The notes under the pieces: generated by a model | Database searches by the model: none | The model's input: only the letters and a program-made list of their open reading frames with translations | What the model was told of the DNA's origin: nothing | Translations under genes and position numbers: made by a program | Shown here: positions 54,351-63,682 of the stretch, one piece after another | Numbering within the stretch: the stretch's first letter is position 1 | Layout of the letters: each line of letters starts with the position of its first letter | NCBI RefSeq assembly: GCF_017086365.1 | Contig: NZ_CP070969.1 | Coordinates: 2,046,001 to 2,110,000 of the forward strand | Reading direction: 5' to 3' | DNA: 64,000 nt | Source of the DNA: Paenibacillus tianjinensis | Lineage (GTDB): Bacteria; Bacillota; Bacilli; Paenibacillales; Paenibacillaceae

Positions 54351-54384
54351 ACAAAGACCGCAGCTGGTAAAGTGCGGTCTTTGT
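54351..54384 (+). terminator. hairpin after the permease gene
   Basis: ACAAAGACCGCA pairs perfectly with TGCGGTCTTTGT (12 bp, ten-base loop). The T run is short, so termination is likely but not certain. Confidence 0.55.
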
Positions 54385-54408
54385 CACATCTCTTAGGGGA
54401 AGCCTGAT

Positions 54409-54774
54409 CTAGCTATGCTCTGCGATCTGCACCTCGAAGCCGTCCGGGTCCAGCACATAAAAGAACTGCAGGCTGGGATTCGGTGAAACGGGTCCGCGCG
54501 CTACGGGGATGCCCTGGCTATTCAATTCTTCGATTGCCCGGTCCAGAGATGCTACTTCGAACCCGACGGACACTCCGCATTCCGGCTTCAGAGCCTGTTC
54601 GGTTCCCTGAATCAGCTCGATCTTGGGCTGTCCCTCTGTCCCTAACATCACAATCTGTCTTCCTCTGCTCTCAAATCTGCGTTCAATGGGTAGTCCCAAG
54701 ATCCGGTGATAAAAATGAAGAGAAGCCTCCAGATCGCGTACCCGAAGCGTGAACCAATTTAGTTTTAAAATCAT
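54409..54774 (-). CDS. VOC-family (glyoxalase/bleomycin resistance-like) protein
   Basis: A 121-residue protein with two beta-alpha-beta-beta-beta modules: FTLRVRDLEASLHFYHRILGLPIE first and VSVGFEVASLDRAIEELNSQGI second, ending FYVLDPDGFEVQIAEHS with the metal-site Glu. The reaction is unknown; members include lactoylglutathione lyases, dioxygenases and antibiotic-binding proteins. ATG 54774 follows GGAGGA by nine bases. Confidence 0.8.
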   Translation of the reverse strand: MILKLNWFTLRVRDLEASLHFYHRILGLPIERRFESRGRQIVMLGTEGQPKIELIQGTEQALKPECGVSVGFEVASLDRAIEELNSQGIPVARGPVSPNPSLQFFYVLDPDGFEVQIAEHS

Positions 54775-54849
54775 AAGGCCGTGTCCTCCATTTCAGCGTG
54801 TGATTGTTCTGATGGTTTCATTATACGTTATAATCTGCTCAAAAGAATA

Positions 54850-54878
54850 TTGACAGACGGATTTCAAAGAGGTATGAT
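54850..54878 (+). promoter_or_regulatory. strong SigA promoter for tRNA-Lys copy 2
   Basis: TTGACA (54850-54855), a 17-base spacer and TATGAT (54873-54878). Confidence 0.8.
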
Positions 54879-54921
54879 ATAAGAGTTCCCTTTGAGATTG
54901 ATTTTGGGAATTCAATATTAT

Positions 54922-54994
54922 GGACTCTTAGCTCAGTTGGTAGAGCAGTAGACTCTTAATCTATTTGTCCAGGGTTCGAGCCCCTGAGAGTCCA
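54922..54994 (+). tRNA. tRNA-Lys (anticodon CTT), copy 2
   Basis: Identical over all 73 bases to the gene at 47602-47674, but with a promoter of its own and a different 5' flank. The following terminator stem is also the same. Confidence 0.95.
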
Positions 54995-55002
54995 TCACAG
55001 AA

Positions 55003-55027
55003 AGAACGGCAGCGATGCCGTTTTTTT
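55003..55027 (+). terminator. terminator after tRNA-Lys copy 2
   Basis: AACGGCA-GCGA-TGCCGTT followed by T residues; the same stem as at 47684-47708. Confidence 0.85.
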
Positions 55028-55164
55028 GCTGTTCAGGCAGCAGTCTCCATTCCTAACAGTAAAGCATAACAAAAAAGAGAGCCTCCGTTCAGTGATATGA
55101 TCCCCTTATAGTAGACAGAAAAAAGCAAGCCGATTAATCTGTCTACTATGGAGGGGATTTTTTT

Positions 55165-55461
55165 ATGGGCGAAATGAGAAAAACATACGATGAGAAGTTT
55201 AAGAAAAAAACAGTTGACCTTTATCTCAAAAAGGGCCTTGGATATAAAAATGTAGCACGAGAAATGGGAATAAACGAGTCCTTAGTTCGGCGATGGGTGA
55301 GGCATTTTGAGGCGGAGGGATTGAAGGGACTTGAAGAAAAACGGGGTAAAGCGAAAGGACTAGGCATGGGCAGACCCCGAACACGTCCCGAAGACCCAGA
55401 GGTCAAGCTTAAGCGCCTTGAAGCGGAAAATGAAATGCTAAAAAAGCTCTTACAGATGTGA
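55165..55461 (+). CDS. IS3-family transposase OrfA
   Basis: A 98-residue protein with an N-terminal helix-turn-helix (YDEKFKKKTVDLYLKKGLGYKNVAREMGINESLVRRWVR) and a C-terminal leucine-zipper-like helix (VKLKRLEAENEMLKKLLQM), the standard OrfA build that binds the IS ends. Near its end, A AAA AAG (55440-55446) is a classical -1 slippery heptamer in the correct phase, which would fuse OrfA to OrfB. The stop overlaps the OrfB frame. Confidence 0.9.
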   Translation: MGEMRKTYDEKFKKKTVDLYLKKGLGYKNVAREMGINESLVRRWVRHFEAEGLKGLEEKRGKAKGLGMGRPRTRPEDPEVKLKRLEAENEMLKKLLQM

Positions 55462-56351
55462 AAGGAGGAATGGAGGCAGTACCGAGCAGCAAAAAATTCG
55501 AGGTGATTAAGGAGCTGCTGCAGAAGAAATATAGCCTCATCCTATTATGTAAGTTAGCTGGGGTATCTAGAAGTGGATTTTACAAATGGATGAACCGGCA
55601 AACATTTGTTTCACCAAAGCAACGCGAAGATGAAGCCATGAAACTTAAAATAGTCGAATGTTATGAGAAACTCAAAGGCATTTACGGATACCGCAGAGTG
55701 AAGATTTGGCTGAAGCGGAGCTATGCCATCCACATGAACCACAAGCGTGTGCAGCGGCTTATGGGTGAGCTGGGGATTCAGGCAGTCATTCGGAGGAAAA
55801 GACCTTACTACGGCAAGAAAGAGGCTTACGTCATCTCTGAGAATCACTTGAACAGAGAGTTTAACGCAGACCTGCCGAACCAAAAGTGGGTCACGGATAT
55901 TACCTATCTGATCTTTAAGGGGCAAAGACTCTACCTCTCAGCGATTAAAGATCTCTTTAATAATGAAATTGTAGCGTACCAAATTAGCCCTAAGAACGAT
56001 TTAAAGCTGGTGTTAGATACGGTCAAAAAGGCGAGGAGACGGCGGGAGACCCAAGACGTTCTATTGCACAGCGACCAGGGGTTTCAGTATACGTCCCGCC
56101 AATACAGCAACCTGCTTAAGCGATATGAGATAAAGGCCAGTATGTCCAGAAAAGGGAACTGCTGGGACAATGCCTGCATGGAGAACTTCTTCAGTCATTT
56201 TAAAACCGAATGCTTCTACCTCCACTCCTTTCACTCTTCCAAGCAGGTGAGGCATGCCGTTCAGCAATATATCCACTTTTACAACCATGCACGTTTCCAA
56301 GCGAAACTAAACAACCTGAGTCCCTATGAATACCGAACTCAGGCTGCTTAA
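55458..56351 (+). CDS. IS3-family transposase OrfB (DDE integrase)
   Basis: A 297-residue catalytic subunit with an HTH_21 domain (about 40-100) and an rve integrase core. The DDE residues lie in WVTDITYL, LLHSDQGFQYTS and CWDNACMENFFSHFKTE. The frame is open upstream to the slippery site in orfA, so the active transposase is probably the OrfAB fusion made by -1 frameshifting; GTG 55458 could start a separate OrfB. No frameshift or premature stop is seen. Confidence 0.9.
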   Translation: MKGGMEAVPSSKKFEVIKELLQKKYSLILLCKLAGVSRSGFYKWMNRQTFVSPKQREDEAMKLKIVECYEKLKGIYGYRRVKIWLKRSYAIHMNHKRVQRLMGELGIQAVIRRKRPYYGKKEAYVISENHLNREFNADLPNQKWVTDITYLIFKGQRLYLSAIKDLFNNEIVAYQISPKNDLKLVLDTVKKARRRRETQDVLLHSDQGFQYTSRQYSNLLKRYEIKASMSRKGNCWDNACMENFFSHFKTECFYLHSFHSSKQVRHAVQQYIHFYNHARFQAKLNNLSPYEYRTQAA

Positions 56352-56423
56352 AATATTGCTTTTTATTTGCTGTCTACTTGACAGGGGTCACTTCACAGCA
56401 GGAGACTCTCTTTTTCTTATACA

Positions 56424-57208
<785 letters not shown>

Positions 57209-57209
<1 letters not shown>

Positions 57210-58324
57210 TAGGACTTACCTCCAAACGCATAGCCTTTTTTGACCAGCATGTACATGAACATAGGGGCTCCAATCAAGGCGGTAATGATCCCGATCGGGA
57301 GCTCGACATTCGGGACAATGGTCCGGGCGATAACATCCGTCCAGATCAGGAAGATGGCACCAAACAGGATGGATGCCGGCAGCAGTCTCCGGTGGTCAGA
57401 GCCGACCAGCCCTCTAACCAGATGGGGGATGATCAGACCTACGAATCCAATCATTCCGCAGCTTGCCACCATGATGCCGGTAATCAGCGCAGTAATGATC
57501 ATATAGGTTTTGCGGTAGGCGCCGAGTGAAATCCCCAGTGTAACCGCAGCTTCATCGCCAAGCAGCATTGCGTTCAGGACGCGGAATTGCAGCAGGAAAA
57601 AGAAGACGGCAAGCACGATAGCTATCGCAATCAGCGGCAGCTTATCCCAGCTGGAGGCGGCCAGGCTACCCATGGTCCAGAAGGTAACAGTCTTAATGCC
57701 CTCTGCGTTGTTGGCAAAATAAACAATGAAATTGGCAAAGGCGGTACATAATGCGTTTATGACCATCCCGGCAAGCACGAGCTTGACCGAGGTCATTTTG
57801 CCTCCGGCATTTGCCAGCAGCAATACGAGCAGTGAAGCACCGACTGCACCGGCGAAGGCCCAGAAGGCAACACCCGTCTGGCCCAGCAGCCCCATGGACC
57901 CGAAGCCAATCAGGATGGCGAACGTAGCACCGAGCGAACCTCCTGAGGAAATACCTAGTATGTATGGATCAGCCAGCGGATTCTGTACAGCAGCCTGCAT
58001 AATGGTACCGCACAGCGTAAGGCCGGCACCGATGAACATTGCCATCAATACACGGGGAAAACGGATTTTCCAGATGATATCGACAAAGGAGCCGGAGGTC
58101 AGATCCTGAACATCTCCAATTTGAATGCCTGTAATGTGGTGGAGCAGAATCCGGTAGGATTGTGAGACGGGAATATCCACCTGTCCAAAGGATACAGCTG
58201 CGCCAGCCGACAGAATAGTAATTATGAATAGAGCAATAATCACTGTCATAAATCCGTAGCGGCTGTTAATGATGGATTGCTTTGGTTCTGATTGTAAAGC
58301 TATCTCATTTTGCATCGCATTCAT
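57209..58324 (-). CDS. FecCD-family iron-type ABC transporter permease
   Basis: A 371-residue permease with about ten helices. RFPRVLMAMFIGAGLTLCGTIMQAAVQNPLADPYILGISSGGSLGA and GMIGFVGLIIPHLVRGLVGSDHRRLLPASILFGA, read in parts, are the BtuC/FecCD hallmark blocks. Only one permease gene is present, so it probably forms a homodimer. ATG 58324 lies close (four bases) to AAGGAG; the ATG three codons later is an alternative. The double Fur box lies 46 bases upstream. Confidence 0.9.
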
Positions 58325-58369
58325 AAAACTCCTTCGTTGATTTGTTTTAATTTAAAATATATCTCAAAG

Positions 58370-58400
58370 TGAGAATGATTGTCAATGAGAATTATTATCA
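58370..58400. promoter_or_regulatory. tandem Fur boxes in a divergent promoter region
   Basis: TGAGAATGATTGTCA (58370-58384) and TGAGAATTATTATCA (58386-58400) match the 7-1-7 Fur consensus TGATAATNATTATCA with two and one mismatches and lie one base apart. They sit between the permease/ATPase operon and the binding-protein gene, so both should be repressed by iron-loaded Fur. Confidence 0.8.
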
Positions 58401-58465
58401 TTGACAGATGCCCCTGCTTTCTATATTCTACGAGTTACGTACATACAGAAAAGGGGACAAGGATA

Positions 58466-59536
58466 ATGAGAAATGTATTCAAAAGATACGCACCGCTCAT
58501 GGCAGTTTTACTGATGGCGGTAATGATTGCCGCATGTTCATCGAACACGAAGAATGAGAATGCGGCAGCGAGTACAGCTGCACCAACTAATAGCAGTAAC
58601 ACCGCCGCAGAAGAGACTGCTGCTCCAAGCACGAAGACCGTCTACCCGCTCACAATCGAGAACTTCACCAATAGTGGTGAAGGAACAGAATGGAAGGCTA
58701 AATCCCAGACTTTTGACAAGGCGCCTGAAAAGGTAGTGGCCAATACTCAAGGAGCTGCCGAGCTGCTAATTAAACTGGGACTTACCGACAAAATGGTAGG
58801 CGTTGCCGCGCTTTACGGTGCGGGAGATCCGGCTGTCCAGGAAGAGTTCAAGAAGATTCCTGTCATCTCCAAAGAGTATGCCAGTAAGGAGCTCGTTGTC
58901 GGAGCAAGTCCTGATCTGGTTCTGGGACGCAGTGACCTGTACGCGGATGCGGATTGGGGCGTAGGGACAGTTGAGGGCTTAAACGAGCTGGGGATCAAGA
59001 CGTTCGTGCAGAACACCAGCGTTAAGGGAGCTACGCTCGACAGCCTGTACAAGGATATCGAACAGCTGGGTCAAATCTTTGATGTCCAGGAGAACGCAGC
59101 TGCTTATATCGGGGAATTGAAACAGCGTGCCCAGACGTTAAAAGACAATTCAGCAGCAAGTGGAGAGAAAACCTTTGCTTATGTTTCCGACGGCGGAAAT
59201 GGGGCAATAGCGATCTATAGCGGGAATGTTGATACATTTGCAGGCGATGTACTGGGATTGCTTGGACTCAGAAACAGCTTTGGTACCGTTACGGGAGAAA
59301 TCAGCAAGGAACAGCTGATTGCTACCAACCCGGATGTCCTGCTGCTCTCGGTTTATACCGGGGGGGTTGATCCGGAAAAGACGCTGAAGGCCTTCTATGC
59401 GGATCCGTCACTGCAAAGTCTGAATGCCATCAAAAACAAAACGATTTATCCGATCGACTTCAACCAGTTCTGGGGATACAGCTATTCCATATTTGACGGG
59501 GCTGAGAAGCTTGCATCTGAACTGCTTGCTAAGTAA
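58466..59536 (+). CDS. iron-type ABC transporter substrate-binding lipoprotein
   Basis: A 356-residue lipoprotein. The signal peptide has the lipobox IAAC (Cys at about residue 24), then an Ala/Asn/Thr/Ser-rich linker, then a two-lobed PBP type III fold (VVANTQGAAELLIKLGLTDKMVG; ASPDLVLGRSDLY; NPDVLLLSVYTGG). It captures the ferric complex for the permease. ATG 58466 follows AAAAGGGG; a longer frame would start within the Fur boxes. It diverges from its transporter genes. Confidence 0.9.
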   Translation: MRNVFKRYAPLMAVLLMAVMIAACSSNTKNENAAASTAAPTNSSNTAAEETAAPSTKTVYPLTIENFTNSGEGTEWKAKSQTFDKAPEKVVANTQGAAELLIKLGLTDKMVGVAALYGAGDPAVQEEFKKIPVISKEYASKELVVGASPDLVLGRSDLYADADWGVGTVEGLNELGIKTFVQNTSVKGATLDSLYKDIEQLGQIFDVQENAAAYIGELKQRAQTLKDNSAASGEKTFAYVSDGGNGAIAIYSGNVDTFAGDVLGLLGLRNSFGTVTGEISKEQLIATNPDVLLLSVYTGGVDPEKTLKAFYADPSLQSLNAIKNKTIYPIDFNQFWGYSYSIFDGAEKLASELLAK

Positions 59537-59575
59537 TAAGACAAGCTGGTGAATAGATTTACAGTAAGCAGGCAG

Positions 59576-59610
59576 GGGGTCACGTGAGTGACAATCCAGC
59601 CTGCTTTTTT
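59576..59610 (+). terminator. intrinsic terminator after the binding-protein gene
   Basis: AGCAGGC pairs with GCCTGCT, with an inner TCACGTGA-like stem, followed by T6. Confidence 0.75.
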
Positions 59611-59719
59611 ATGTTCAGACTGGACACTATTGAATTTAAATTTTGAATATTCAGCAATTTAAAGATAGAATAATGTCATTAAAAGATCAATAACGATAAC
59701 AGCTTGGGGGAACCGAACA

Positions 59720-60772
59720 GTGGAACTGGGAATAAGTACGTTTGTTGAAACAACGCCGGATGTGAACACGGGTAGGACGATGAGTCACGCGGAACGGCTC
59801 CGTGAAGTAGTGGAGGAGATCGTTCTTGCAGATCAGGTTGGCCTGGATGTATACGGTGTGGGCGAGCATCACCGGCCGGATTTTGCCGCATCCTCTCCTG
59901 CGGTTGTGATGGCTGCGGCGGCAGCTCTGACTAGCCGGATACGCCTAACCAGTGCTGTAATGATTCTATCATCCGCTGATCCGGTCCGTGTCTTTCAGGA
60001 CTTTGCCACGCTGGACGGTCTATCCAATGGACGGGCAGAGATTATGGTCGGCCGCGGTTCATTTACGGAGTCCTTTCCGTTATTCGGCTGCGATCTGAAC
60101 GACTATGAAACCTTATTCGAAGAGAAGCTGGAACTCTTGATGAAGCTCCAGGCATCGGAGCGCGTAACCTGGGAAGGCCAGCACAGACCAGCTATACATA
60201 ATCTGGGGATTTATCCTCGTCCGGTACAGCAGCCTCTGCCAGTATGGATTGCCAGTGCAGGGAGTCCCGAGTCAGCGGTACGGGCAGGGGCACTTGGTCT
60301 GCCTTTCGCGCTGGCGATGATCGGACCTGTACGTCCTTTGCAATTTGCTTCGCAAGTACAGCTCTATAAAAAAGCAGCAGCTGAGGCGGGCTATGACAGC
60401 ATGAAACTGCCGGTTGCGGCGCACGCTCATGGATTTATCGCGGAGAGTACACCGAAGGCTATTGAACAGTTTTTCCCTTCGACGTATGCCAGAACCAATG
60501 TTAGAGCGGTTGAGAAGGGGCTCCCCCCTTACACACGTGCAGATTATGACGCGGCAGCCAGCTTTGAAGGAGCCTTATATGTTGGCGACCCGGAGACTGT
60601 GGCGGACAAAATCATTCATTTGCGCAAGCATGTAGGAGTTACGAGATTCCTTCTGCATGTGCCGCATGGCACGATGGATCACGCTCATGTCATGGAGGCC
60701 ATCCGGCTTCTCGGAACTGAAGTGGCACCCCGGGTGCGGGAGGAGATCATGCGCTGGGAGAATAGCCGATAA
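59720..60772 (+). CDS. LLM-class (luciferase-like) flavin-dependent oxidoreductase
   Basis: A 350-residue luciferase-like monooxygenase TIM barrel. MELGISTFVETTPD, VGEHHRPDFAASSPAVVMAAAAALT, RIRLTSAVMILSSADPVRVFQDFATLD and the flavin-phosphate block GRAEIMVGRGSF are family hallmarks. It uses reduced FMN; the substrate is unknown. GTG 59720 is preceded by GGGGGAACCG. It stands alone, ending with a short terminator. Confidence 0.85.
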   Translation: MELGISTFVETTPDVNTGRTMSHAERLREVVEEIVLADQVGLDVYGVGEHHRPDFAASSPAVVMAAAAALTSRIRLTSAVMILSSADPVRVFQDFATLDGLSNGRAEIMVGRGSFTESFPLFGCDLNDYETLFEEKLELLMKLQASERVTWEGQHRPAIHNLGIYPRPVQQPLPVWIASAGSPESAVRAGALGLPFALAMIGPVRPLQFASQVQLYKKAAAEAGYDSMKLPVAAHAHGFIAESTPKAIEQFFPSTYARTNVRAVEKGLPPYTRADYDAAASFEGALYVGDPETVADKIIHLRKHVGVTRFLLHVPHGTMDHAHVMEAIRLLGTEVAPRVREEIMRWENSR

Positions 60773-60788
60773 GCAGCGTCGGTTTTTT
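60764..60788 (+). terminator. short terminator overlapping the LLM gene stop
   Basis: AGCCGA pairs with TCGGTT around a nine-base loop containing the stop codon, followed by T5. Confidence 0.5.
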
Positions 60789-60856
60789 GCAATACGGTTG
60801 ACAGGGTTTCCTGATACGATACGGATAGCACTTATCTACAGGGAGGTTGTTCGGTA

Positions 60857-61825
60857 ATGAGTAAGCTGTCCATTGAAGATTTTCAGGAAATCAGATGTTG
60901 GATGTACCGGAATGCACGGCCGCTTGATTTGGCAAGATGGCAATATCATTTTGAGAAGGGGAGCGCAGAACAAGTTCTTCAGGCCCTGGAGGCCTATCGC
61001 AACCGTGATAAAGGATTTGGTCATGCTTTAGATGCGGATAATTGGAATCCCAATTCTTCACCGTATACAACTGGAATTGCGGTTGCCATACTCCATGAAA
61101 TTGGGATTGCTGATGCACATCATCCTCAAATCACAGGTATTCTGGCTTACCTTGAGCACTGTGAACCGTTTTCTGAGCAAGGCTGGCTGTTTACCATACC
61201 ATCCAACAGTGATTTTCCCCATGCACCCTGGTATACCTATAGCGAACAAAATAACATCGACAATGGCTTCCACGCTACTGCAGGTTTAGCCGGTTTTATC
61301 TTAAAGTTTGCTGACCCTTCTTCCGGATTGTATACGAGAGCCCTTGCCCTTGGTGATAAAATGATGGATAAGCTCAGGAAGTCAGGACAACTCGAAAGCC
61401 ATGAGCTTGGCGGTTATGCTACCTTTCTCCGGGATGTAGAGTCGGCAGCCTTAAACGGCAGATACAATTGTGATGAACTTGCGGTAAGGCTGCAGGAGTT
61501 GGTAAATGATGCGATTGAAAGAGATCCCGCCAAGTGGCCGGTCTATTCGATGAGGCCGTCTATGTACATATCGTCTGCAGCTAGTATTTTTTATAAAGGG
61601 AACGAAGAGATTATGGAAAAGGAGCTTGATTACATCCTTCATTCCAGAACTGGCGAGGGTGTATGGGATATTATGTGGAATTGGGCGGATTACCCGAATG
61701 CGTTCGCGGTAGCTGAAAACTGGTGGAAAGCAAATTGGGCCATTCACAACGTGTTGCTGTTAAGGGAGTTCGGGCGAATCGAGGTTTATGTGAACCCGAT
61801 TCTCACTTTTACTTCTTCCAGTTAA
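60857..61825 (+). CDS. protein of unknown function, probable alpha/alpha-toroid fold
   Basis: A 322-residue soluble protein I cannot name. Repeated helical segments with Trp/Tyr and Gly turns (LQALEAYRNRDKGFGHALDADNWNP; HATAGLAGFILKFADPS; LGGYATFLRDVES; WDIMWNWADYPNAFAVAENWWKANW), read separately, recall the alpha/alpha-toroids of prenyltransferases and squalene cyclases. No DxDD motif is evident. ATG 60857 follows CAGGGAGG. It is monocistronic, between a terminator and a convergent gene. Confidence 0.75.
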   Translation: MSKLSIEDFQEIRCWMYRNARPLDLARWQYHFEKGSAEQVLQALEAYRNRDKGFGHALDADNWNPNSSPYTTGIAVAILHEIGIADAHHPQITGILAYLEHCEPFSEQGWLFTIPSNSDFPHAPWYTYSEQNNIDNGFHATAGLAGFILKFADPSSGLYTRALALGDKMMDKLRKSGQLESHELGGYATFLRDVESAALNGRYNCDELAVRLQELVNDAIERDPAKWPVYSMRPSMYISSAASIFYKGNEEIMEKELDYILHSRTGEGVWDIMWNWADYPNAFAVAENWWKANWAIHNVLLLREFGRIEVYVNPILTFTSSS

Positions 61826-62393
61826 ACCCTCCGCTATCCCTTGAGAGCTCTTTCGATGTTAGATTTATCAACTGTTCTTCAATGGCTGAAAAGCTGGCTA
61901 ATCCGCAAAGCAAGCTTGCGGTGATAGTTAGCCCAAACAGATTATACAGAAACGGGAAGAAGAACAGCACCAGCCCGGTTGCCTTGTTGGCATATGTATG
62001 TATGAAAGCCAGAGTACGGTATTTAAACCACCCAGTAATCAAAGAGCTGATGCGTACCAGGGCAATAGCGCTGATCCAGCATATAATCCACCAGGGAAAC
62101 TGAAGAACCGGCAGGAAAACATACAGTATAGCACCTATGAAAATAGCATCGGCCACACTGTCGAGACTCGCCCCGAATGAACTGGTGACCATCGCTTTTC
62201 GTGCAATATATCCATCCAGAGCATCGCTTGCCCCGCATAGGAGATAGGAGATACAAAACAGGGCAGAAAACGGTTCTAGAAACAGCAGAATCATGGAGCC
62301 GATCATCCGCATGGCGGTGAGAATATTAGGGATATGTTTTATTTTCAGCCCTCCAGGCACCAACCAGATTTTTATTCCAGCATTACCGCACAC
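61809..62393 (-). CDS. CDP-alcohol phosphatidyltransferase family protein
   Basis: A 194-residue membrane enzyme with the family motif D-G-x2-A-R-x8-G-x3-D-x3-D seen in DALDGYIARKAMVTSSFGAS and LDSVAD, plus five to six helices. It transfers a phosphatidyl or similar group from a CDP-alcohol; the acceptor is unknown. The start is uncertain. ATG 62393 is the only ATG, with poor ribosome signal, while a good GGAGGG lies 20 codons downstream but is followed only by CTG and ATA codons. Its 3' end overlaps that of the convergent 60857 gene by 17 bases. Confidence 0.75.
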   Translation of the reverse strand: MCGNAGIKIWLVPGGLKIKHIPNILTAMRMIGSMILLFLEPFSALFCISYLLCGASDALDGYIARKAMVTSSFGASLDSVADAIFIGAILYVFLPVLQFPWWIICWISAIALVRISSLITGWFKYRTLAFIHTYANKATGLVLFFFPFLYNLFGLTITASLLCGLASFSAIEEQLINLTSKELSRDSGGFNWKK

Positions 62394-62455
62394 ATGAATC
62401 TCTTAACAATGGTGAGGGAATCTTATTATACTGTGATATGGTAAAAAATACAGCG

Positions 62456-62497
62456 AAAAAACGCCCCAGGAGATACAACCTCCGGGAGCGTTCTTTA
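62456..62497 (-). terminator. intrinsic terminator after the aldolase gene
   Basis: On the minus strand AACGCTCCCGGAGG pairs with CTCCTGGGGCGTT, followed by T residues. Confidence 0.8.
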
Positions 62498-62510
62498 TAA
62501 ATAAACCGAC

Positions 62511-63398
62511 TCAGGTAATTGAGGCTTCGTAGATCGCCTGTGTGGATTTTGCGAGCAATGCGTTGAATTCATCATCTGTCTGCTCGTCACTGAGCCCCTG
62601 TGATAAGGCACGTGAGAAGCTGGCGATTAATCCGTGGTTACGCGCCAGCTTTTCATTAGCCTCCGCTTGGGTATAGCCGCCGGACAATGCCACGACCCGT
62701 ACCACATGCGGCTCCTGGATCAGCTCACTGTAGAAATTGTCTTCCGCCGGTAAAGAAAGCTTCAGCATGACTTTGACGTCTTTGCCAAGAGTGGATAAAT
62801 GAGTTAAAAGCTCGTCCTTTAATATCTTTTCCGATTGTGCCTTATCGCTACTATGAATATCCACTTCCGGTTCGATGATCGGCACCAGACCATATCCGGC
62901 AATTTGCTTCGCGAAAGCGAACTGCTGCTCTACGACTTCATGAATGCCGCCAGGGTTGGCTTCCTTAATCAGTGAGCGCATTTTGGTCCCGAAAATATTT
63001 TTTTGGACGGCCCGCTTCAAAAGCTCATCCAGCCCGGGGATGGGCTTCATGAGTTGAACCCCATTGTTAGGCTCCGCCAGTCCCTGATCGATTTTGAGAA
63101 AAGGTACAATGCCTTTCTGCTCCCAGAGGTAATCGGCGGTGAACTGGCCGTCAATGGTAAGATCCATCGTGTTTTCGAAAAGAATCGCACCTAGAATGTG
63201 CCTGGAATCAAATGTCGGACTTTTGATGATCCGTGTCCTCATCGCATGCACCAAGGTAAACATTTCCTGTTCATTAGTGTAACGGTCTTCACGGATACCG
63301 TATTGCAGCAGTGCTTTCGGAGTGCTTCCTCCGCTTTGATCCAAGGCTGCAATAAAGCCGTTCGCATGTTGAATCCGCTCTAACTGTTTCGTATTCAT
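62511..63398 (-). CDS. class I fructose-bisphosphate aldolase
   Basis: A 295-residue Schiff-base aldolase of the type found in Staphylococcus, splitting fructose 1,6-bisphosphate into dihydroxyacetone phosphate and glyceraldehyde 3-phosphate. [47 protein letters not shown] and [14 protein letters not shown] (with the likely Schiff-base Lys) are visible. ATG 63398 follows GAGAGGAGAAACATCC. It is monocistronic with its own terminator. Confidence 0.9.
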   Translation of the reverse strand: MNTKQLERIQHANGFIAALDQSGGSTPKALLQYGIREDRYTNEQEMFTLVHAMRTRIIKSPTFDSRHILGAILFENTMDLTIDGQFTADYLWEQKGIVPFLKIDQGLAEPNNGVQLMKPIPGLDELLKRAVQKNIFGTKMRSLIKEANPGGIHEVVEQQFAFAKQIAGYGLVPIIEPEVDIHSSDKAQSEKILKDELLTHLSTLGKDVKVMLKLSLPAEDNFYSELIQEPHVVRVVALSGGYTQAEANEKLARNHGLIASFSRALSQGLSDEQTDDEFNALLAKSTQAIYEASIT

Positions 63399-63682
63399 GG
63401 ATGTTTCTCCTCTCGTTTACATAGATTTGGAGATCAACTTGAACCTGTTTATTATATCATTACTGCGTGAATGTATACATTTTTGGTGCATTAGACGGAA
63501 ACTCTCCTTAACTTGCCACTGAGGAATTCCTGGGAAATAGCCTTCTCATGAAGGCGTTTCCAAAAGACTGCACGTTGTATCTCGAAAAAATATTGTAATT
63601 ATTTAGTAAAAGGTATATCATCGTCAAAAATGGATAATCCAACCTTTGTCTTCGTCTTAACTAAAACACATGGGAGGTTTTG

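Larger units (their letters stand above)
55091..56397 (+). mobile_element. IS3-family (IS150-like) insertion sequence
   Basis: About 1.3 kb with two overlapping transposase genes. The terminal inverted repeats share TGA-CCCCT and AGTAGACAG followed by A-rich sequence to AAAGCAA (left near 55098-55130, right near 56352-56390); weaker matching extends to 55091 and 56397. The exact ends are uncertain by a few bases, and no clear target duplication was found. Both genes appear intact, so it may be active. Confidence 0.8.
55071..56415. other. bidirectional terminator split by an IS element
   Basis: The left outer sequence AAAAAAGAGAGCCTCC (55071-55086) and the right outer sequence GGAGACTCTCTTTTT (56401-56415) are complementary with one mismatch. 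Together they would form a hairpin with T tails on both strands between tRNA-Lys and the convergent iron-uptake ATPase gene. The IS3-type element occupies the loop. Confidence 0.55.

Noticed and set aside
55091..56397. Target-site duplication of the IS
   Set aside because: Comparing 3-5 bases outside either plausible pair of ends gave no matching direct repeat, so none is annotated.
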